Source: Centipeda artemidis DSM 19719
GTDB lineage: Bacteria; Bacillota; Negativicutes; Selenomonadales; Selenomonadaceae
DNA length: 47,210 bases
Assembly (NCBI RefSeq): GCF_000426665.1
Contig: NZ_AUFU01000017.1
Coordinates: 1 to 47,210 of the forward strand
Direction: 5' to 3'
Part shown: in pieces, positions 30,528-39,315 of the stretch
Numbering within the stretch: position 1 is the stretch's first letter
Layout: every line of letters begins with the position of its first letter
The notes under the pieces: generated by a model
What the model saw: only the letters and a program-made list of their open reading frames with translations
Database searches by the model: none
What the model was told of the DNA's origin: nothing
Made by a program: the position numbers and the translations under genes

Positions 30528-30948
30528 TCTGCTGTTTTTTTTCTAAAATTTTTTCAACTTCATCCAGTGCCTTGCCATGAATCTTGTGTATCCACCGAAC
30601 GCTGACGCTCATATCCGCTGCAATATCTTCCCACGATTTGAAGCTGTGGTAACGACGCTCAAGCACCATCTGAGCGTTTTCATCCTCAACTTGCCAGATC
30701 GTATTCATGATCTCGAGTTTCAGACTGATCAGACGGTCGATGTCTGCATTGATCTCATCTTCCGTGTCGGTCAGCCGCGCGATGATGGTTTCCATCCGCT
30801 GATTGTTCGGACTCGGACTCTTCGGCATGTCGCTGATGACGGTGCTCACATTTGTTGCCATGTCACGCAGCCGCGACACATGGGCGACCTTATCATTGAT
30901 GCGTCGGTCAATGTTCCATGCCTGACTGAGATACTCTTTCGCTGTCAT
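30508..30948 (-). CDS. DUF1492-like late transcription regulator (ArpU/RinA-type)
   Basis: This 146-residue protein starts at ATG 30948, sharing ATGA with the previous stop. The N-terminal half is coiled coil (MTAKEYLSQAWNIDRRINDK). The C-terminal half looks like sigma region 4 (NAQMVLERRYHSFKSWEDIA, then ADMSVSVRWIHKIHGKALDE). Proteins of this kind activate the packaging and lysis operon in Gram-positive phages. Here the gene sits directly upstream of the TGAAC array, the late promoter and the HNH gene, which fits that role. Confidence 0.8.
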   Translation of the reverse strand: MTAKEYLSQAWNIDRRINDKVAHVSRLRDMATNVSTVISDMPKSPSPNNQRMETIIARLTDTEDEINADIDRLISLKLEIMNTIWQVEDENAQMVLERRYHSFKSWEDIAADMSVSVRWIHKIHGKALDEVEKILEKKQQSSSEFT

Positions 30949-31157
30949 GCAAATTCCCCCTCCAACTTTTCAAGCAGCCACTCTCCGTCCAGACTAGTCA
31001 GCTGTCCGAACCATGCAGAACGGAAGAACCGCTCTGTCTCAGAGCGCATCACTACCGCTGCAATGTTCTCTACGTCTTTTCCGAGAGCCGCCCTCGCCCA
31101 CCGATAGTCTTTCGCCGCCTGTTCGACGATGGCGTTTGCCAGAATCTCATAGTTCAT
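30945..31157 (-). CDS. Small phage protein between the helicase and late regulator
   Basis: This 70-residue protein starts at ATG 31157, overlapping the SNF2 stop as ATGA and behind GGAGGTGG. It is helical: NYEILANAIVEQAAKDYRWA, then a part with AVVMRSETERFFRSAWFGQL and an acidic C-terminus (EWLLEKLEGEFA). Short proteins of this type are common at this place in Firmicute phages. No function is known. Confidence 0.65.
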   Translation of the reverse strand: MNYEILANAIVEQAAKDYRWARAALGKDVENIAAVVMRSETERFFRSAWFGQLTSLDGEWLLEKLEGEFA

Positions 31158-32497
31158 GATGCCACCTCCGCTTTGACGGCTTCAATCAGTGCCGTCTGTG
31201 TCTTGTCCTTCCGTTTCAAGGCACGGAGGATTCTCTCGTCAATCGTGCCCTCGGCGATGATATGCTGCACCACCACGGTGTTTGCGTTCTGTCCCTGCCG
31301 ATAGAGCCGTGCCACGGTCTGTTGGTAGAGTTCCAAACTCCATGTAATGCCGAACCACACCATGGTCGAACCGCCGCTCTGAAGGTTAAGACCGTGTCCT
31401 GCACTTGCAGGATGGATGAGAGCGACGGAGATTTCTCCGCGATTCCAACGGGCGATTGCGTCATCCGTATCCAGTCGGACGCATGCCAGACGCTCCTCAA
31501 TGCGCTCTGCGTCATGCCGGAACCAATACGCCACGAGGAGCGGTTTGCCGTTCATGCTCTCGATGATGTCCTCCAAGGCATCGAGCTTGCGGTCATGTAT
31601 ATGCAGCGTAGCTCCATCGTCGGCGTAGACTGCGCCGTTTGCCATCTGCGCGAGTTTCCCGGACAGGACACCGGCATTTGCCGCCGTCACCTCATCGCCC
31701 TTCATCTGCAAAACCAACTGCTCACACATTGAGTCGTACATCTTCTTCTCGGCCTCATCCATGCGAACGCTATATTCGCTCTCGATCAGCTCGGGCATCC
31801 TCAGATGGTCGGCGGCTTTCATAGAGATGGTGATATCGGAGATTTTCTCGTAGATCCGCTCCTCGGCTCCGGGCAAGGGAACGTAGGAGAAGACCACCTG
31901 TCCGTTTCGCTTATCCGGTTTGAAGTAATCTTGCCGATACTTCGTGATGAACCGCCCCAAACGCTGTCCCATGTCGAGTACCTTGAACTCTGCAAAGAGA
32001 TCCATCAATCCGTTGCCGGATGGCGTTCCCGTCAGTCCGATGACTCTCTTTGCCAAGGGGCGAACCTTCATGAGTGCCTTGAATCGCTTGCTGCTCCAAT
32101 TCTTGAACGAGGAGAGTTCGTCTATCACAATGGCATCGTAGTTGAAGTTGGTTTTCTCCACGAGCCACGGCACATTCTCACGGTTGATGATGTAGAGGGA
32201 GGCTCGCTGCCGAAGTGCATGAAGGCGTTCTTTCTTCGTTCCGACTACTACGGAATAGCGGAGATGCTTCAAATGCTCCCACTTTCCGATCTCCTGCGGC
32301 CATGTATTCCGCGCTACACGGAGCGGAGCGATAACGAGGACACGGGAAATCTCAAAGCAGTCGAAGAGAAGGTTGTTGAGAGCTGTGAGGGTAATCACGG
32401 TCTTTCCAAGTCCCATATCGAGGAGTACAGCAGCAGTCGGGTGGCTTTCGATAAAGTCGATGGCGTACTGCTGGTAATCATGCGGTATGAACTTCAT
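31154..32497 (-). CDS. SNF2-family DEAD-like helicase
   Basis: This 447-residue protein starts at ATG 32497 behind GGAGGTGA. The first RecA domain has HDYQQYAIDFIE, then Walker A in LLDMGLGKTVIT, Walker B as VIDELSSFKN and motif III in GLTGTPSGNGL. The second RecA domain has LLVAYWFRHD and the SNF2 motif VI around QTVARLYRQGQNANTVVV. SNF2-type ATPases move along duplex DNA. In this phage class they lie in the replication module and probably help recombination or restart of replication. It has no extra nuclease domain. Confidence 0.92.
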   Translation of the reverse strand: MKFIPHDYQQYAIDFIESHPTAAVLLDMGLGKTVITLTALNNLLFDCFEISRVLVIAPLRVARNTWPQEIGKWEHLKHLRYSVVVGTKKERLHALRQRASLYIINRENVPWLVEKTNFNYDAIVIDELSSFKNWSSKRFKALMKVRPLAKRVIGLTGTPSGNGLMDLFAEFKVLDMGQRLGRFITKYRQDYFKPDKRNGQVVFSYVPLPGAEERIYEKISDITISMKAADHLRMPELIESEYSVRMDEAEKKMYDSMCEQLVLQMKGDEVTAANAGVLSGKLAQMANGAVYADDGATLHIHDRKLDALEDIIESMNGKPLLVAYWFRHDAERIEERLACVRLDTDDAIARWNRGEISVALIHPASAGHGLNLQSGGSTMVWFGITWSLELYQQTVARLYRQGQNANTVVVQHIIAEGTIDERILRALKRKDKTQTALIEAVKAEVAS

Positions 32498-32528
32498 AGA
32501 GCATCACCTCCAATCTCAGCGGAATTCA

Positions 32529-33206
32529 TTACCGAAACACTTCCTGCAGCACATCCACATGGTAGGTATTCACCATGCCATATTTGGCATCGTACTCCTT
32601 GCCGATGTGATAGCCCTGCTTTCTGGACATTGCCGAGGCTCTGCGTCCAAGCCTTGCGGCGGCATCCCGACCCACTCCCCGGATTCCCCTGAGGTTTGCA
32701 TAGCCGATGATGGTGTAGTGGTGCTCATCGATAGTCATCTGCTTGGACTCGACCTCGAGAAGCCGCTCGTCCACCTTGTCGATACGGGCATTTGCGGCCT
32801 TGATTGCTTTTGCCTGCTCCACCATTCGTTGTGCACTGTAGAGGAGGAATTCCTCAGGCGTCATATTCTTCATGGGATTGAAGTAGCTTTCTTCCAGTTC
32901 ATCAAAAACATCCCATGCCCGCTCCGTCCCCAGCATCTTGCTATGGCGAGCCGCACCTCTCTTTGTCCAGAGATGCAGATGACGTGTTTTCGGGGAAATT
33001 TGCAGTTCGATATTTTCGACCTGCAAGCGGAAGGTCTGTAAATCCTGCCCTTCCAGAACAAAGAAGTGCTTTCCCGCAATAAACCGCACACGGTTGTTGC
33101 TGAAGTTCTGCTGAATTTGCTTCGGAGCGCATCCATACGCCTCGGCAAGCTGCTCCGTGGTCATGACACGGATGCTGTTATGTTCCAATACCGTAAGTTC
33201 ATTCAT
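32529..33206 (-). CDS. Phage antirepressor-like protein (ORF6N domain)
   Basis: This protein of about 225 residues starts at ATG 33206, overlapping the VRR-NUC stop by 8 bases. The N-terminal ORF6N domain runs from LEHNSIRVMTTEQLAEAYGC to the RFIAGKHFFVLEGQDL part. Then come a helical linker (VEQAKAIKAANARIDKVDER) and a C-terminal domain like ORF6C, with YANLRGIRGVGRDAAARLGR. These proteins are usually antirepressors or DNA-binding regulators. No cognate repressor is recognisable in the prophage. Confidence 0.85.
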   Translation of the reverse strand: MNELTVLEHNSIRVMTTEQLAEAYGCAPKQIQQNFSNNRVRFIAGKHFFVLEGQDLQTFRLQVENIELQISPKTRHLHLWTKRGAARHSKMLGTERAWDVFDELEESYFNPMKNMTPEEFLLYSAQRMVEQAKAIKAANARIDKVDERLLEVESKQMTIDEHHYTIIGYANLRGIRGVGRDAAARLGRRASAMSRKQGYHIGKEYDAKYGMVNTYHVDVLQEVFR

Positions 33207-33480
33207 GGTCGATTTCCTCCAATACGCTGTCAATTTGATTTATCTCGTCAATCACATACACCTTGAATCCAAGTCGCCGAAGCAGCCTGTGCCGTGCCAT
33301 CTGAAGTGGTCTCGGCTTTCTTTCCGGTGCTTTGAGTTCCACAAATCCCATCCTGCCATGCGGCAGAAGCACTAGTCGGTCGGGCATTCCATCGAATCCC
33401 GGTGAGGTGAACTTTGGAGCGATGCCTCCCATCGCCTTGGTTCTCGCTGCAAGTTCCTGCTCAATGTCTTTTTCTCTCAT
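33199..33480 (-). CDS. VRR-NUC domain nuclease
   Basis: This 93-residue protein consists of a single VRR-NUC (PD-(D/E)XK superfamily) domain. EKDIEQELAARTKAMGG carries the first acidic residue, GFDGMPDRLVLLPHGRMGFV the central Asp, and ELKAPERKPRPLQ the E.K pair. Stand-alone phage versions resemble Holliday-junction or flap nucleases and are found next to SNF2 and VirE genes, as here. The start at 33480 (ATG) opens after a 212-base gap holding the TTGTCAC iterons. Confidence 0.88.
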   Translation of the reverse strand: MREKDIEQELAARTKAMGGIAPKFTSPGFDGMPDRLVLLPHGRMGFVELKAPERKPRPLQMARHRLLRRLGFKVYVIDEINQIDSVLEEIDHE

Positions 33481-33638
33481 CGTTCTCCCCTGTGACGACA
33501 GTGACTAAAAATCCTATACGCGCGAATATGTGTGCGGTTTCCCCTTATGGGTATACATTTACTGTTTTTCTCTTATATAGAATTTACTGTCTTGTCCGTC
33601 ACAAATCGTCATAAATGCCAAGAAATACGACGATGGAA

Positions 33639-33697
33639 GTGTGACAACTTTTACCTGCGTTGTCACACGAACCACCTTGTCACGCCGTCTTGTCACA
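33639..33697. repeat. TTGTCAC iterons with perfect 10-bp inverted repeat
   Basis: GTGTGACAAC (33639-33648) and GTTGTCACAC (33659-33668) form a perfect 10-bp inverted repeat. Further direct copies of TTGTCAC start at 33677 and 33690, the last covering the stop of the primase gene. The flanking part of the gap (33481-33638) is AT-richer and has short ACAGTAAAT repeats on the minus strand. Iterons next to a primase-helicase suggest an origin or an operator. Confidence 0.6.
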
Positions 33698-36023
33698 TCT
33701 TTTTATAAAGCCGCTGAAGACCGTATATTGGAATGCGCCGCCTCGTTTCAGGACGCGACCAGTCGGGAAGCCTTGCCATGATGGCAGATATGGCATAACT
33801 GTCCGCAGGTTTGATGTCCTCCTTCGCTTTGCCGAAGCATTCGCACCATATCTCGATGTTGGAAACGGTCTCCCGGTGCATCGTTCCTTTGGCATTCAGG
33901 AGACCGTCCGGGTCTTGCACATAATCCCTTCTCTGATGCACGTCCATCGTGTCCCATGTCTCCGGCAGAAGCATATCGAGATAACGTGCGACAAGCCCTT
34001 CGCGGTCATCCTGCTCCATCGCTTCGGACTGTTCCTTTCTGGCATAGTCCTCCAAGGTGTGGTCGAGAAACAGTTCCTCTCCGGCATTGGAAAGAACGAT
34101 GACCTCCGCCCAGATTTGATCCACCATCTCTTGGCCAAGATCCCAAGGCTTCATTCTGCCGTCACCCGTAACCTTGACGTTCCAGAACCTGCGGTTTCCC
34201 GTAATGTCGCGAAGATACCCGTTCTCGCTGTTGGTCGTGCCGAAAAAGATGCACTGTCTCGGATGAGGTGTGACCCGTCTGCCGAAAGAGGCGCGGTACT
34301 TATCATCCTGCCTCGATACAAACGCCTTCACCTTCTCAAGCTCTGCTTTACGCATACCTGCCATCTCACCGATCTCGTGAATCCAGTAGCCCTGCAGCTT
34401 CTCCGCTGCCGTCTTGTCGTTCATGTCGGAAAGCGTCAAGCTGTCGGCGAACCACTCCATGCCGAGTTTGGCGATCAGCGTGGATTTCCCGATGCCCTGA
34501 TTTCCGTTGAGCACTGTGATGTAGTCGAATTTGATGCCGGGATGATAGATACGCATATATGCCGCGCAAAGTGCCTTTCTGGTCACAGCGCGGACGTAGG
34601 CGTTGTCCTGCGCCCCCAGATAATCAATCAGGACGGTGTCCACTCTCGGCATCTCGTCCCACACCGGCAGACCGTCGAAATACTCCTTGATCGGATGGTA
34701 GGAGCGGTCATCTGCGGCCTTGGTCACGGCAATGTCATAATTTCTCTGTGAAAAGGATCCGTAGCTTGCGTCAATATAGCAGATGAGCTGTGCATCGTCC
34801 GCATCCCGCCAGAACCGCGCAGGATGTTTCCACGGAACCGCGCCGCGAATCTCCATGCCGTCCGCCAGCTGGTTGAACACGATGTTCTTCATGTACGGAT
34901 CGTTCTCCATGATGAGCCGGATATTATGGAGGCTGTTTTCCAGTACACCGTTCTTATTGCGCTGCAGACGTTTCTTCCACTCGTCATCGACAGATTCCGC
35001 AAAGTCTTTTTCTGCCTCACTCAGTCGCTCGTTTGCCGCCACAATCTTGACCTCATCCTGCTGCATGGCAAAATCGCACATGGCGCGGAAGGATGCCTTA
35101 TCATCCAGATCACCGAACTTGTGGACGCGGACGATATCGAAGGCATTACAGAGTTTCAGATATGCCAGGTCTTTCGCATGGTGGGAATAGACAAACTTTT
35201 CATCCTTGATCTCCACGCCCGCAATGCTGCTGGAAGCGATGAGATGCCAGCGGCTTTCGCTCTCGGTCGGCTCGTATACGCCGGCAAGAAAGGTTTCAAG
35301 AGCACGGGTGACAGGAAAGAATACCCGGTTGAAGATTCCGACTGTGCCTTCTTTTTCAAGAGGATCCTGCACCTTCTGCTGCGTGACCTGATTCGCCTTG
35401 CTCTCACGAGAGGATGTGGGAAGCCTCATCGGATCCGTCCATTCCGAGTGCGCCGACAGGATCGCATCCGGGTCGAGCCATTCCTTTTCCACTTCTTTGA
35501 AGACAAATACGCCGTTCTGCGGAGACGACGGCCAGTACATCAGCTGATTCGGCCGATAGGAGCATTCATCGAAAAAGTCAATGCCCAGCATCTGCGCCAG
35601 ATACCTGGATACTGCCACGAACTCCTCCGAGGTGACATCCCGCAGCAGCGGGAATACCAGTCTTACGCGAGGATTCGCCTCCGTACTGGAATGCGTGGTG
35701 TAAAGGCATGAAGTGTACGACGCATTCGTTTCATAGTCATCGAGGAACGCTTTGTCAATACGGTCGCCGTCCAGAGCGATCATCGAGCGCAGTTCCACGG
35801 CATCAACCTTGCGGCGACCGCCTTTCAGCGCACCGCCGACAAATCCGCCGTGGTCTTTTGCCACATCTCTCTGTGCCTTTGACATCTTTGCGTATTCTTC
35901 CGCAGATTCCGCTGTACGGATGGTGACCTTGAGCCGCTCCTTCAAATCCTCGTACCGAATGGTTTTATTCACCCAATTCTTTGCCTGACGGCTGTTTCCG
36001 TAGGCAATCGCCAAGTCTCTCAT
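33693..36023 (-). CDS. VirE-type primase-helicase
   Basis: This protein of about 776 residues starts at ATG 36023, sharing ATGA with the previous stop and behind GAGGAGG. The N-terminal half contains a primase-polymerase-like region (VELRSMIALDGDRIDKAFLD, SYTSCLYTTHSSTEANPRVR, LVFPLLRDVTSEEFVAVSRY). The C-terminal half is a virulence-associated-E type superfamily 3 helicase with Walker A in LNGNQGIGKSTLIAKLG, an IHEIGEMAGMRKAELEKVKA segment and TTNSENGYLRDITGNRRFW. It probably starts and drives phage DNA replication together with the polymerase further upstream. Length is normal. Confidence 0.92.
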   Translation of the reverse strand: MRDLAIAYGNSRQAKNWVNKTIRYEDLKERLKVTIRTAESAEEYAKMSKAQRDVAKDHGGFVGGALKGGRRKVDAVELRSMIALDGDRIDKAFLDDYETNASYTSCLYTTHSSTEANPRVRLVFPLLRDVTSEEFVAVSRYLAQMLGIDFFDECSYRPNQLMYWPSSPQNGVFVFKEVEKEWLDPDAILSAHSEWTDPMRLPTSSRESKANQVTQQKVQDPLEKEGTVGIFNRVFFPVTRALETFLAGVYEPTESESRWHLIASSSIAGVEIKDEKFVYSHHAKDLAYLKLCNAFDIVRVHKFGDLDDKASFRAMCDFAMQQDEVKIVAANERLSEAEKDFAESVDDEWKKRLQRNKNGVLENSLHNIRLIMENDPYMKNIVFNQLADGMEIRGAVPWKHPARFWRDADDAQLICYIDASYGSFSQRNYDIAVTKAADDRSYHPIKEYFDGLPVWDEMPRVDTVLIDYLGAQDNAYVRAVTRKALCAAYMRIYHPGIKFDYITVLNGNQGIGKSTLIAKLGMEWFADSLTLSDMNDKTAAEKLQGYWIHEIGEMAGMRKAELEKVKAFVSRQDDKYRASFGRRVTPHPRQCIFFGTTNSENGYLRDITGNRRFWNVKVTGDGRMKPWDLGQEMVDQIWAEVIVLSNAGEELFLDHTLEDYARKEQSEAMEQDDREGLVARYLDMLLPETWDTMDVHQRRDYVQDPDGLLNAKGTMHRETVSNIEIWCECFGKAKEDIKPADSYAISAIMARLPDWSRPETRRRIPIYGLQRLYKKM

Positions 36024-36415
36024 CCTGATACCTCCTCGCATTTGGTTGTGAAATAGCGGATGTTCTTCCGCAGCCTCTTGGCATGAGCAATCTCCGTTTC
36101 CATGCCCTCGGTGATCTTTTCGCCGAACACCCAGACTTCGCCGCACAACCGCAAAAGTTCGAGGTTCATGGACATCACTCTCCCACGCTCGTTTGTCTCT
36201 GACATAAACTGCGGGAAATACAGATGCGGGGCAATCGGAATGCGCCCCCTGCTGACAGCGAACTTGCAGTACTGCCGCGCCCGCATGACGTTGACGCGCG
36301 GATTGTCCCGATAAGGAGAGCAGATATAAACAAATCTGCCCTCCCGGCTTACCTTAGTCAGAGCGGCGTATGCCGTAGGGTCGGCATAGCCCTCGTGGTT
36401 CCTGCGCTCGATCAT
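36020..36415 (-). CDS. DUF4406 / nucleoside deoxyribosyltransferase-like protein
   Basis: This 131-residue protein starts at ATG 36415, sharing ATGA with the upstream gene. VYICSPYRDNPRVNVMRARQ, YCKFAVSRGRIPIAPHLYFP, ELLRLCGEVWVFGEKITEGM and the acidic ETEIAHAKRL helix match DUF4406. This Rossmann-like fold is related to nucleoside 2-deoxyribosyltransferases, with E/M-bearing active-site segments. It could salvage or modify nucleotides during phage growth. Substrate is unknown. Confidence 0.82.
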   Translation of the reverse strand: MIERRNHEGYADPTAYAALTKVSREGRFVYICSPYRDNPRVNVMRARQYCKFAVSRGRIPIAPHLYFPQFMSETNERGRVMSMNLELLRLCGEVWVFGEKITEGMETEIAHAKRLRKNIRYFTTKCEEVSG

Positions 36416-36615
36416 TTCTCACACCGCATCTTTCGGCTGCATTCCGTGCAGCAAATCGCCGTACCGAAGAGGTCAAACTCCGCATCGCCGAAAAACTCGT
36501 TGAGGTCGACAGGCACTTCTGCTCCGCAGCGCGGACAATGGCAAAAGACATTCTCGTCATTGATTTCCACCGTGACCTCCAGAGCGTCATTGATGTTTTC
36601 CTTGACATAGAACAT
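36412..36615 (-). CDS. Small zinc-ribbon phage protein
   Basis: This 67-residue protein starts at ATG 36615 behind GGGAGGAAA. It has an acidic N-terminal half (MFYVKENINDALEVTVEIND) and then two cysteine pairs, CHCPRCGAEVP and CCTECSRKMRC, which should bind one zinc ion. No enzyme motif is seen. It is the first gene of the primase operon and is preceded by leader element A. Confidence 0.75.
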   Translation of the reverse strand: MFYVKENINDALEVTVEINDENVFCHCPRCGAEVPVDLNEFFGDAEFDLFGTAICCTECSRKMRCEK

Positions 36616-36643
36616 AAGATTTCCTCCCTTTGAAAACAGATTA

Positions 36644-36688
36644 GTTCCTCTCATCAGTAAGAGGACGAACCGAGAGGTTTTGGTCACC
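36644..36688 (-). promoter_or_regulatory. Leader element A (GGTGACC family)
   Basis: On the minus strand GGTGACCAAAAC starts at 36688, GTCCTCTT starts 22 bases later at 36666, and CCTCT/AGAGG form a hairpin (extended by GTT/AAC) ending at 36644. It sits between the polymerase terminator and the ribosome site of the zinc-ribbon gene. Confidence 0.6.
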
Positions 36689-36716
36689 AAAAATCCTCCC
36701 AATTTTCTGGGAGGAT
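36688..36716 (-). terminator. Intrinsic terminator after the DNA polymerase gene
   Basis: In minus-strand direction ATCCTCCC pairs perfectly with GGGAGGAT around an 8-base loop, followed by a T5 run (GGATTTTTGG). It lies six bases after the polymerase stop. The U tract touches leader element A. Confidence 0.85.
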
Positions 36717-36721
36717 GGAAA

Positions 36722-38674
36722 TTAGTCTTTCTGATAGAATTGGCACTCGAAGCCGTCAGCGCGGAGCAGAAGCCCTTCCGCCCAAGGCGGGGTTCGTGCC
36801 ATCTGCTCACAAATGACAGGAAGGGAGATCCGCTCATCGCATTCGATAATGAGTTCATCATGGACGTGCGCGACAATATCCATCGTTCGCAGCGTCTGCA
36901 TGGCGCAGCAGAGAATATCACGGCTGATGGCCTGTGTGATATTCTCCACGAGCTTCGGGCCGTAGGATTCGATCCGCGCCCACTTTTTTGAGAGATCCAG
37001 CCCCATGTAGGTAATGGATTCGCCGCCGAACTGATTTTCTCCGATGCGCGGTTTTACGTAGGAAAGCCGTCTGCCGCTCGGAAGTTCGATGAACATCATA
37101 CCGCCCTGATAGATGAACCGGATTCCGTGCGTGACTTTTGTGCTGCGCTCCTTGATGCAGTCCTTTGCCGCACGATCCACCGCCCACCAGAAATCCACGA
37201 TGTTCGGGCTTGCCGAACGCCAAGCATCCACGAGCGGCTTTAGTTCCTCTTCCTTCATCCCGGACTCCAATGCACCGAATGCCTTGAGTGCGCCAACAGA
37301 TCCGCCGTAGCCACACGCCAGTTCTGCCTGCTTCCCTTTTTGCCGTAGATGCCCGTTCTCGCCGTGTTTCACTACGTTGCACTGGAACATCCTGCCCGCC
37401 GTAGCGCAGTAAATGTCGCCGTTGCCCTCGAAAACATCCATGCGCCATCGTTCCTTGGCAAGCCATGACAGCACCCGTGCCTCGATGGCAGCAAAGTCCG
37501 CAACGATGAATTTCCTGCCCGCCTTTGGGATAAAGGCTGTACGGATAAGCTGAGAAAGCACATCCGGCACGGAGTCATAGAGCATTTCGAGTGCTGCATA
37601 GTTCCCCTGCCACACGAGATCACGGGCGCACTTGATGTCGGAGAAATGATTCTGCGGAAGATTTTGCAGCTGCACGATGCGTCCCGAAAACCGCCCGGTA
37701 CGGTTCGCCCCATAGAACTGAAACATTCCTCGTGCTCTGCCATCCGCACAAACGGTATTCTGCATCGCCTGATATTTCTTCACTGAGGATTTCGCAAGCT
37801 GCTGACGAAGCGCCAGTACATCGGAGACAGGAGACTGGACGGTCTTGAGCAAAGCTGTCACAGACTTCTTATCCAGCGACTCCGTTTCGACACCGTAGTC
37901 TCTGAGCCATTCTTTCATCTGCGCCACGCTGTTCGGATTTTCAAGCCCGGTCAAGGCTTTCAGCTTGTCCGTTAGCTGCTCCTTAGTGAGCAAGTCAATC
38001 CTAACAGCGTTATCTACGAGCGGCATATCCAGACGTATCCCGCGATCATTGATCTCCTGGTCGAGCACATATTCATCCCATACCGACTGCGGCACAGGAT
38101 ATTTGGACAGACGTTTCTGTATTGCTATCTCCACTTCGACATCGCGCCGGTTATAGGACTTGAACAGTTCCCACCTCTCTCCCGTGGGTTTGTGGAACGG
38201 AGGCGTAGAAAAATAGCGAATCAGAGACTTGCCCTCGGCCATTTTCTGCTCTTCCAGTCGCAACACCCTGCCCACGGCGGCAAGTGAGAGCGGCAGTCCC
38301 ATGTACGCAGACCAGATCATTGTGCAACGCCAGCTGCGGGGATTCAGAAAGCGGGCACACACCGTAGAAAGTGGATGATTATCATGGAACGGATCGAGGG
38401 TCATCCCCAAGTTCGACAAGTATCGCGACAGGCACACCCGCTCAAAATTGGCGTTGAACGCCCACTTGATGATGCTCTCATCGGTCAGAGCATCCAGAAT
38501 CTCCTTCGGAATCCGCTCCCCATTAGCGAGGTCAACGACCTGCACCGTACCTCCATCCACGGCATAGCCAAAAAGCAGGATCTCAAAATCCTCTGCCTCG
38601 ACGTAACGGTAAACGCCGCTCTTGCTAATATCCACACTGCTCCGAGTTTCAAGATCAACGGACAATGATTCCAT
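36722..38674 (-). CDS. DNA polymerase I-type phage DNA polymerase (family A)
   Basis: This 650-residue replicative polymerase starts at ATG 38674 with GAAGGAGAAG upstream. The N-terminal 3'-5' exonuclease has SVDLETRSSVDI (Asp7, Glu9) and further acidic motifs. The polymerase domain has motif A in VADFAAIEARVLSWLAKE, the helix O region with KQAELACGYGGSVGALKAFG and motif C in VHDELIIECDE. It lacks the 5'-3' exonuclease of bacterial Pol I, as usual in phages. It lies between the DUF2815 gene and the primase operon. Confidence 0.95.
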   Translation of the reverse strand: MESLSVDLETRSSVDISKSGVYRYVEAEDFEILLFGYAVDGGTVQVVDLANGERIPKEILDALTDESIIKWAFNANFERVCLSRYLSNLGMTLDPFHDNHPLSTVCARFLNPRSWRCTMIWSAYMGLPLSLAAVGRVLRLEEQKMAEGKSLIRYFSTPPFHKPTGERWELFKSYNRRDVEVEIAIQKRLSKYPVPQSVWDEYVLDQEINDRGIRLDMPLVDNAVRIDLLTKEQLTDKLKALTGLENPNSVAQMKEWLRDYGVETESLDKKSVTALLKTVQSPVSDVLALRQQLAKSSVKKYQAMQNTVCADGRARGMFQFYGANRTGRFSGRIVQLQNLPQNHFSDIKCARDLVWQGNYAALEMLYDSVPDVLSQLIRTAFIPKAGRKFIVADFAAIEARVLSWLAKERWRMDVFEGNGDIYCATAGRMFQCNVVKHGENGHLRQKGKQAELACGYGGSVGALKAFGALESGMKEEELKPLVDAWRSASPNIVDFWWAVDRAAKDCIKERSTKVTHGIRFIYQGGMMFIELPSGRRLSYVKPRIGENQFGGESITYMGLDLSKKWARIESYGPKLVENITQAISRDILCCAMQTLRTMDIVAHVHDELIIECDERISLPVICEQMARTPPWAEGLLLRADGFECQFYQKD

Positions 38675-38697
38675 GTCACTTCTCCTTCCGTGACAAA

Positions 38698-38723
38698 GGC
38701 AGCGAGGAAGAATCCCCGCTGCC
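38698..38723 (-). terminator. Hairpin between DUF2815 gene and polymerase
   Basis: GGCAGCG pairs with CGCTGCC (7 bp, extended inward by GGA/TCC after a mismatch). On the minus strand it is followed only by TTTGTC, so it is a weak terminator or a stabilising 3' hairpin. Confidence 0.5.
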
Positions 38724-38742
38724 CGTGTCGGTCAACTCTTAT

Positions 38743-39303
38743 TTAGCTGAGAAAATCCTCGTCTTCGTCTGCGAAGTCATCCTCGGCGCGGGTCTTGCCC
38801 CCGAGCGGCTCACCGTCGGAAATCTTCTGCAGGTTGTTCAGTCCGCAAGCGATGCCCTTGTTGCCGTTCGAGTTGAATGCGTAGAAGTTGATGCTTGCTC
38901 GTCCGTAAACGCCGGAGTAGACCTCCGAGTGCTCGATGATCGGATTGCGGGCAGCATCCACGATGCCGGGCGCGGTCGCAGAGTTTGCGTTGATGAAGTA
39001 GCAATCCTTGTACACCTCATCGTCTGGGCGTTCCGCATCGCCGTCACGGAGCGGGTTCTTGATTGCAGAGAGCGCGGGCACGGACTTGCTGTTTCCCTTG
39101 AGTTTCGACTGCCCTTCCTCGTACGCCGCCTGAATGGCGTTCTTGACTGCCGTCACCGTTTTGGTATCACTCTTCGGAATGATGAGTGATACGCTGAACT
39201 TCGGTGCACCGCCGTTGATGGACTTTGCCTGCCAGACGTTGGCATAGCTCCAACGTGTCTTGACTCCCGTGATTACTTTTGTCGGATTGATAACTTTTGC
39301 CAT
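38743..39303 (-). CDS. DUF2815 family protein (putative ssDNA-binding protein)
   Basis: This 186-residue protein has KVINPTKVITGVKTRWSYAN, the FSVSLIIPKSDTKTVTAVKN segment, a middle with DGDAERPDDEVYKDCYFINA and an acidic tail (DDFADEDEDFLS), all matching DUF2815. The acidic C-terminal tail and place beside a recombination nuclease and polymerase suggest a phage single-strand DNA-binding protein, as proposed for this family. It follows the DUF2800 gene by 12 bases. Confidence 0.88.
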   Translation of the reverse strand: MAKVINPTKVITGVKTRWSYANVWQAKSINGGAPKFSVSLIIPKSDTKTVTAVKNAIQAAYEEGQSKLKGNSKSVPALSAIKNPLRDGDAERPDDEVYKDCYFINANSATAPGIVDAARNPIIEHSEVYSGVYGRASINFYAFNSNGNKGIACGLNNLQKISDGEPLGGKTRAEDDFADEDEDFLS

Positions 39304-39315
39304 GATGTGTTTTCC

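Noticed and set aside
36644-36667. CTGATGAG in leader element A, recalling a hammerhead ribozyme core
   Set aside because: The needed GAAA and NUH cleavage parts with three stems are absent, and the other three copies of the element lack CTGATGAG.
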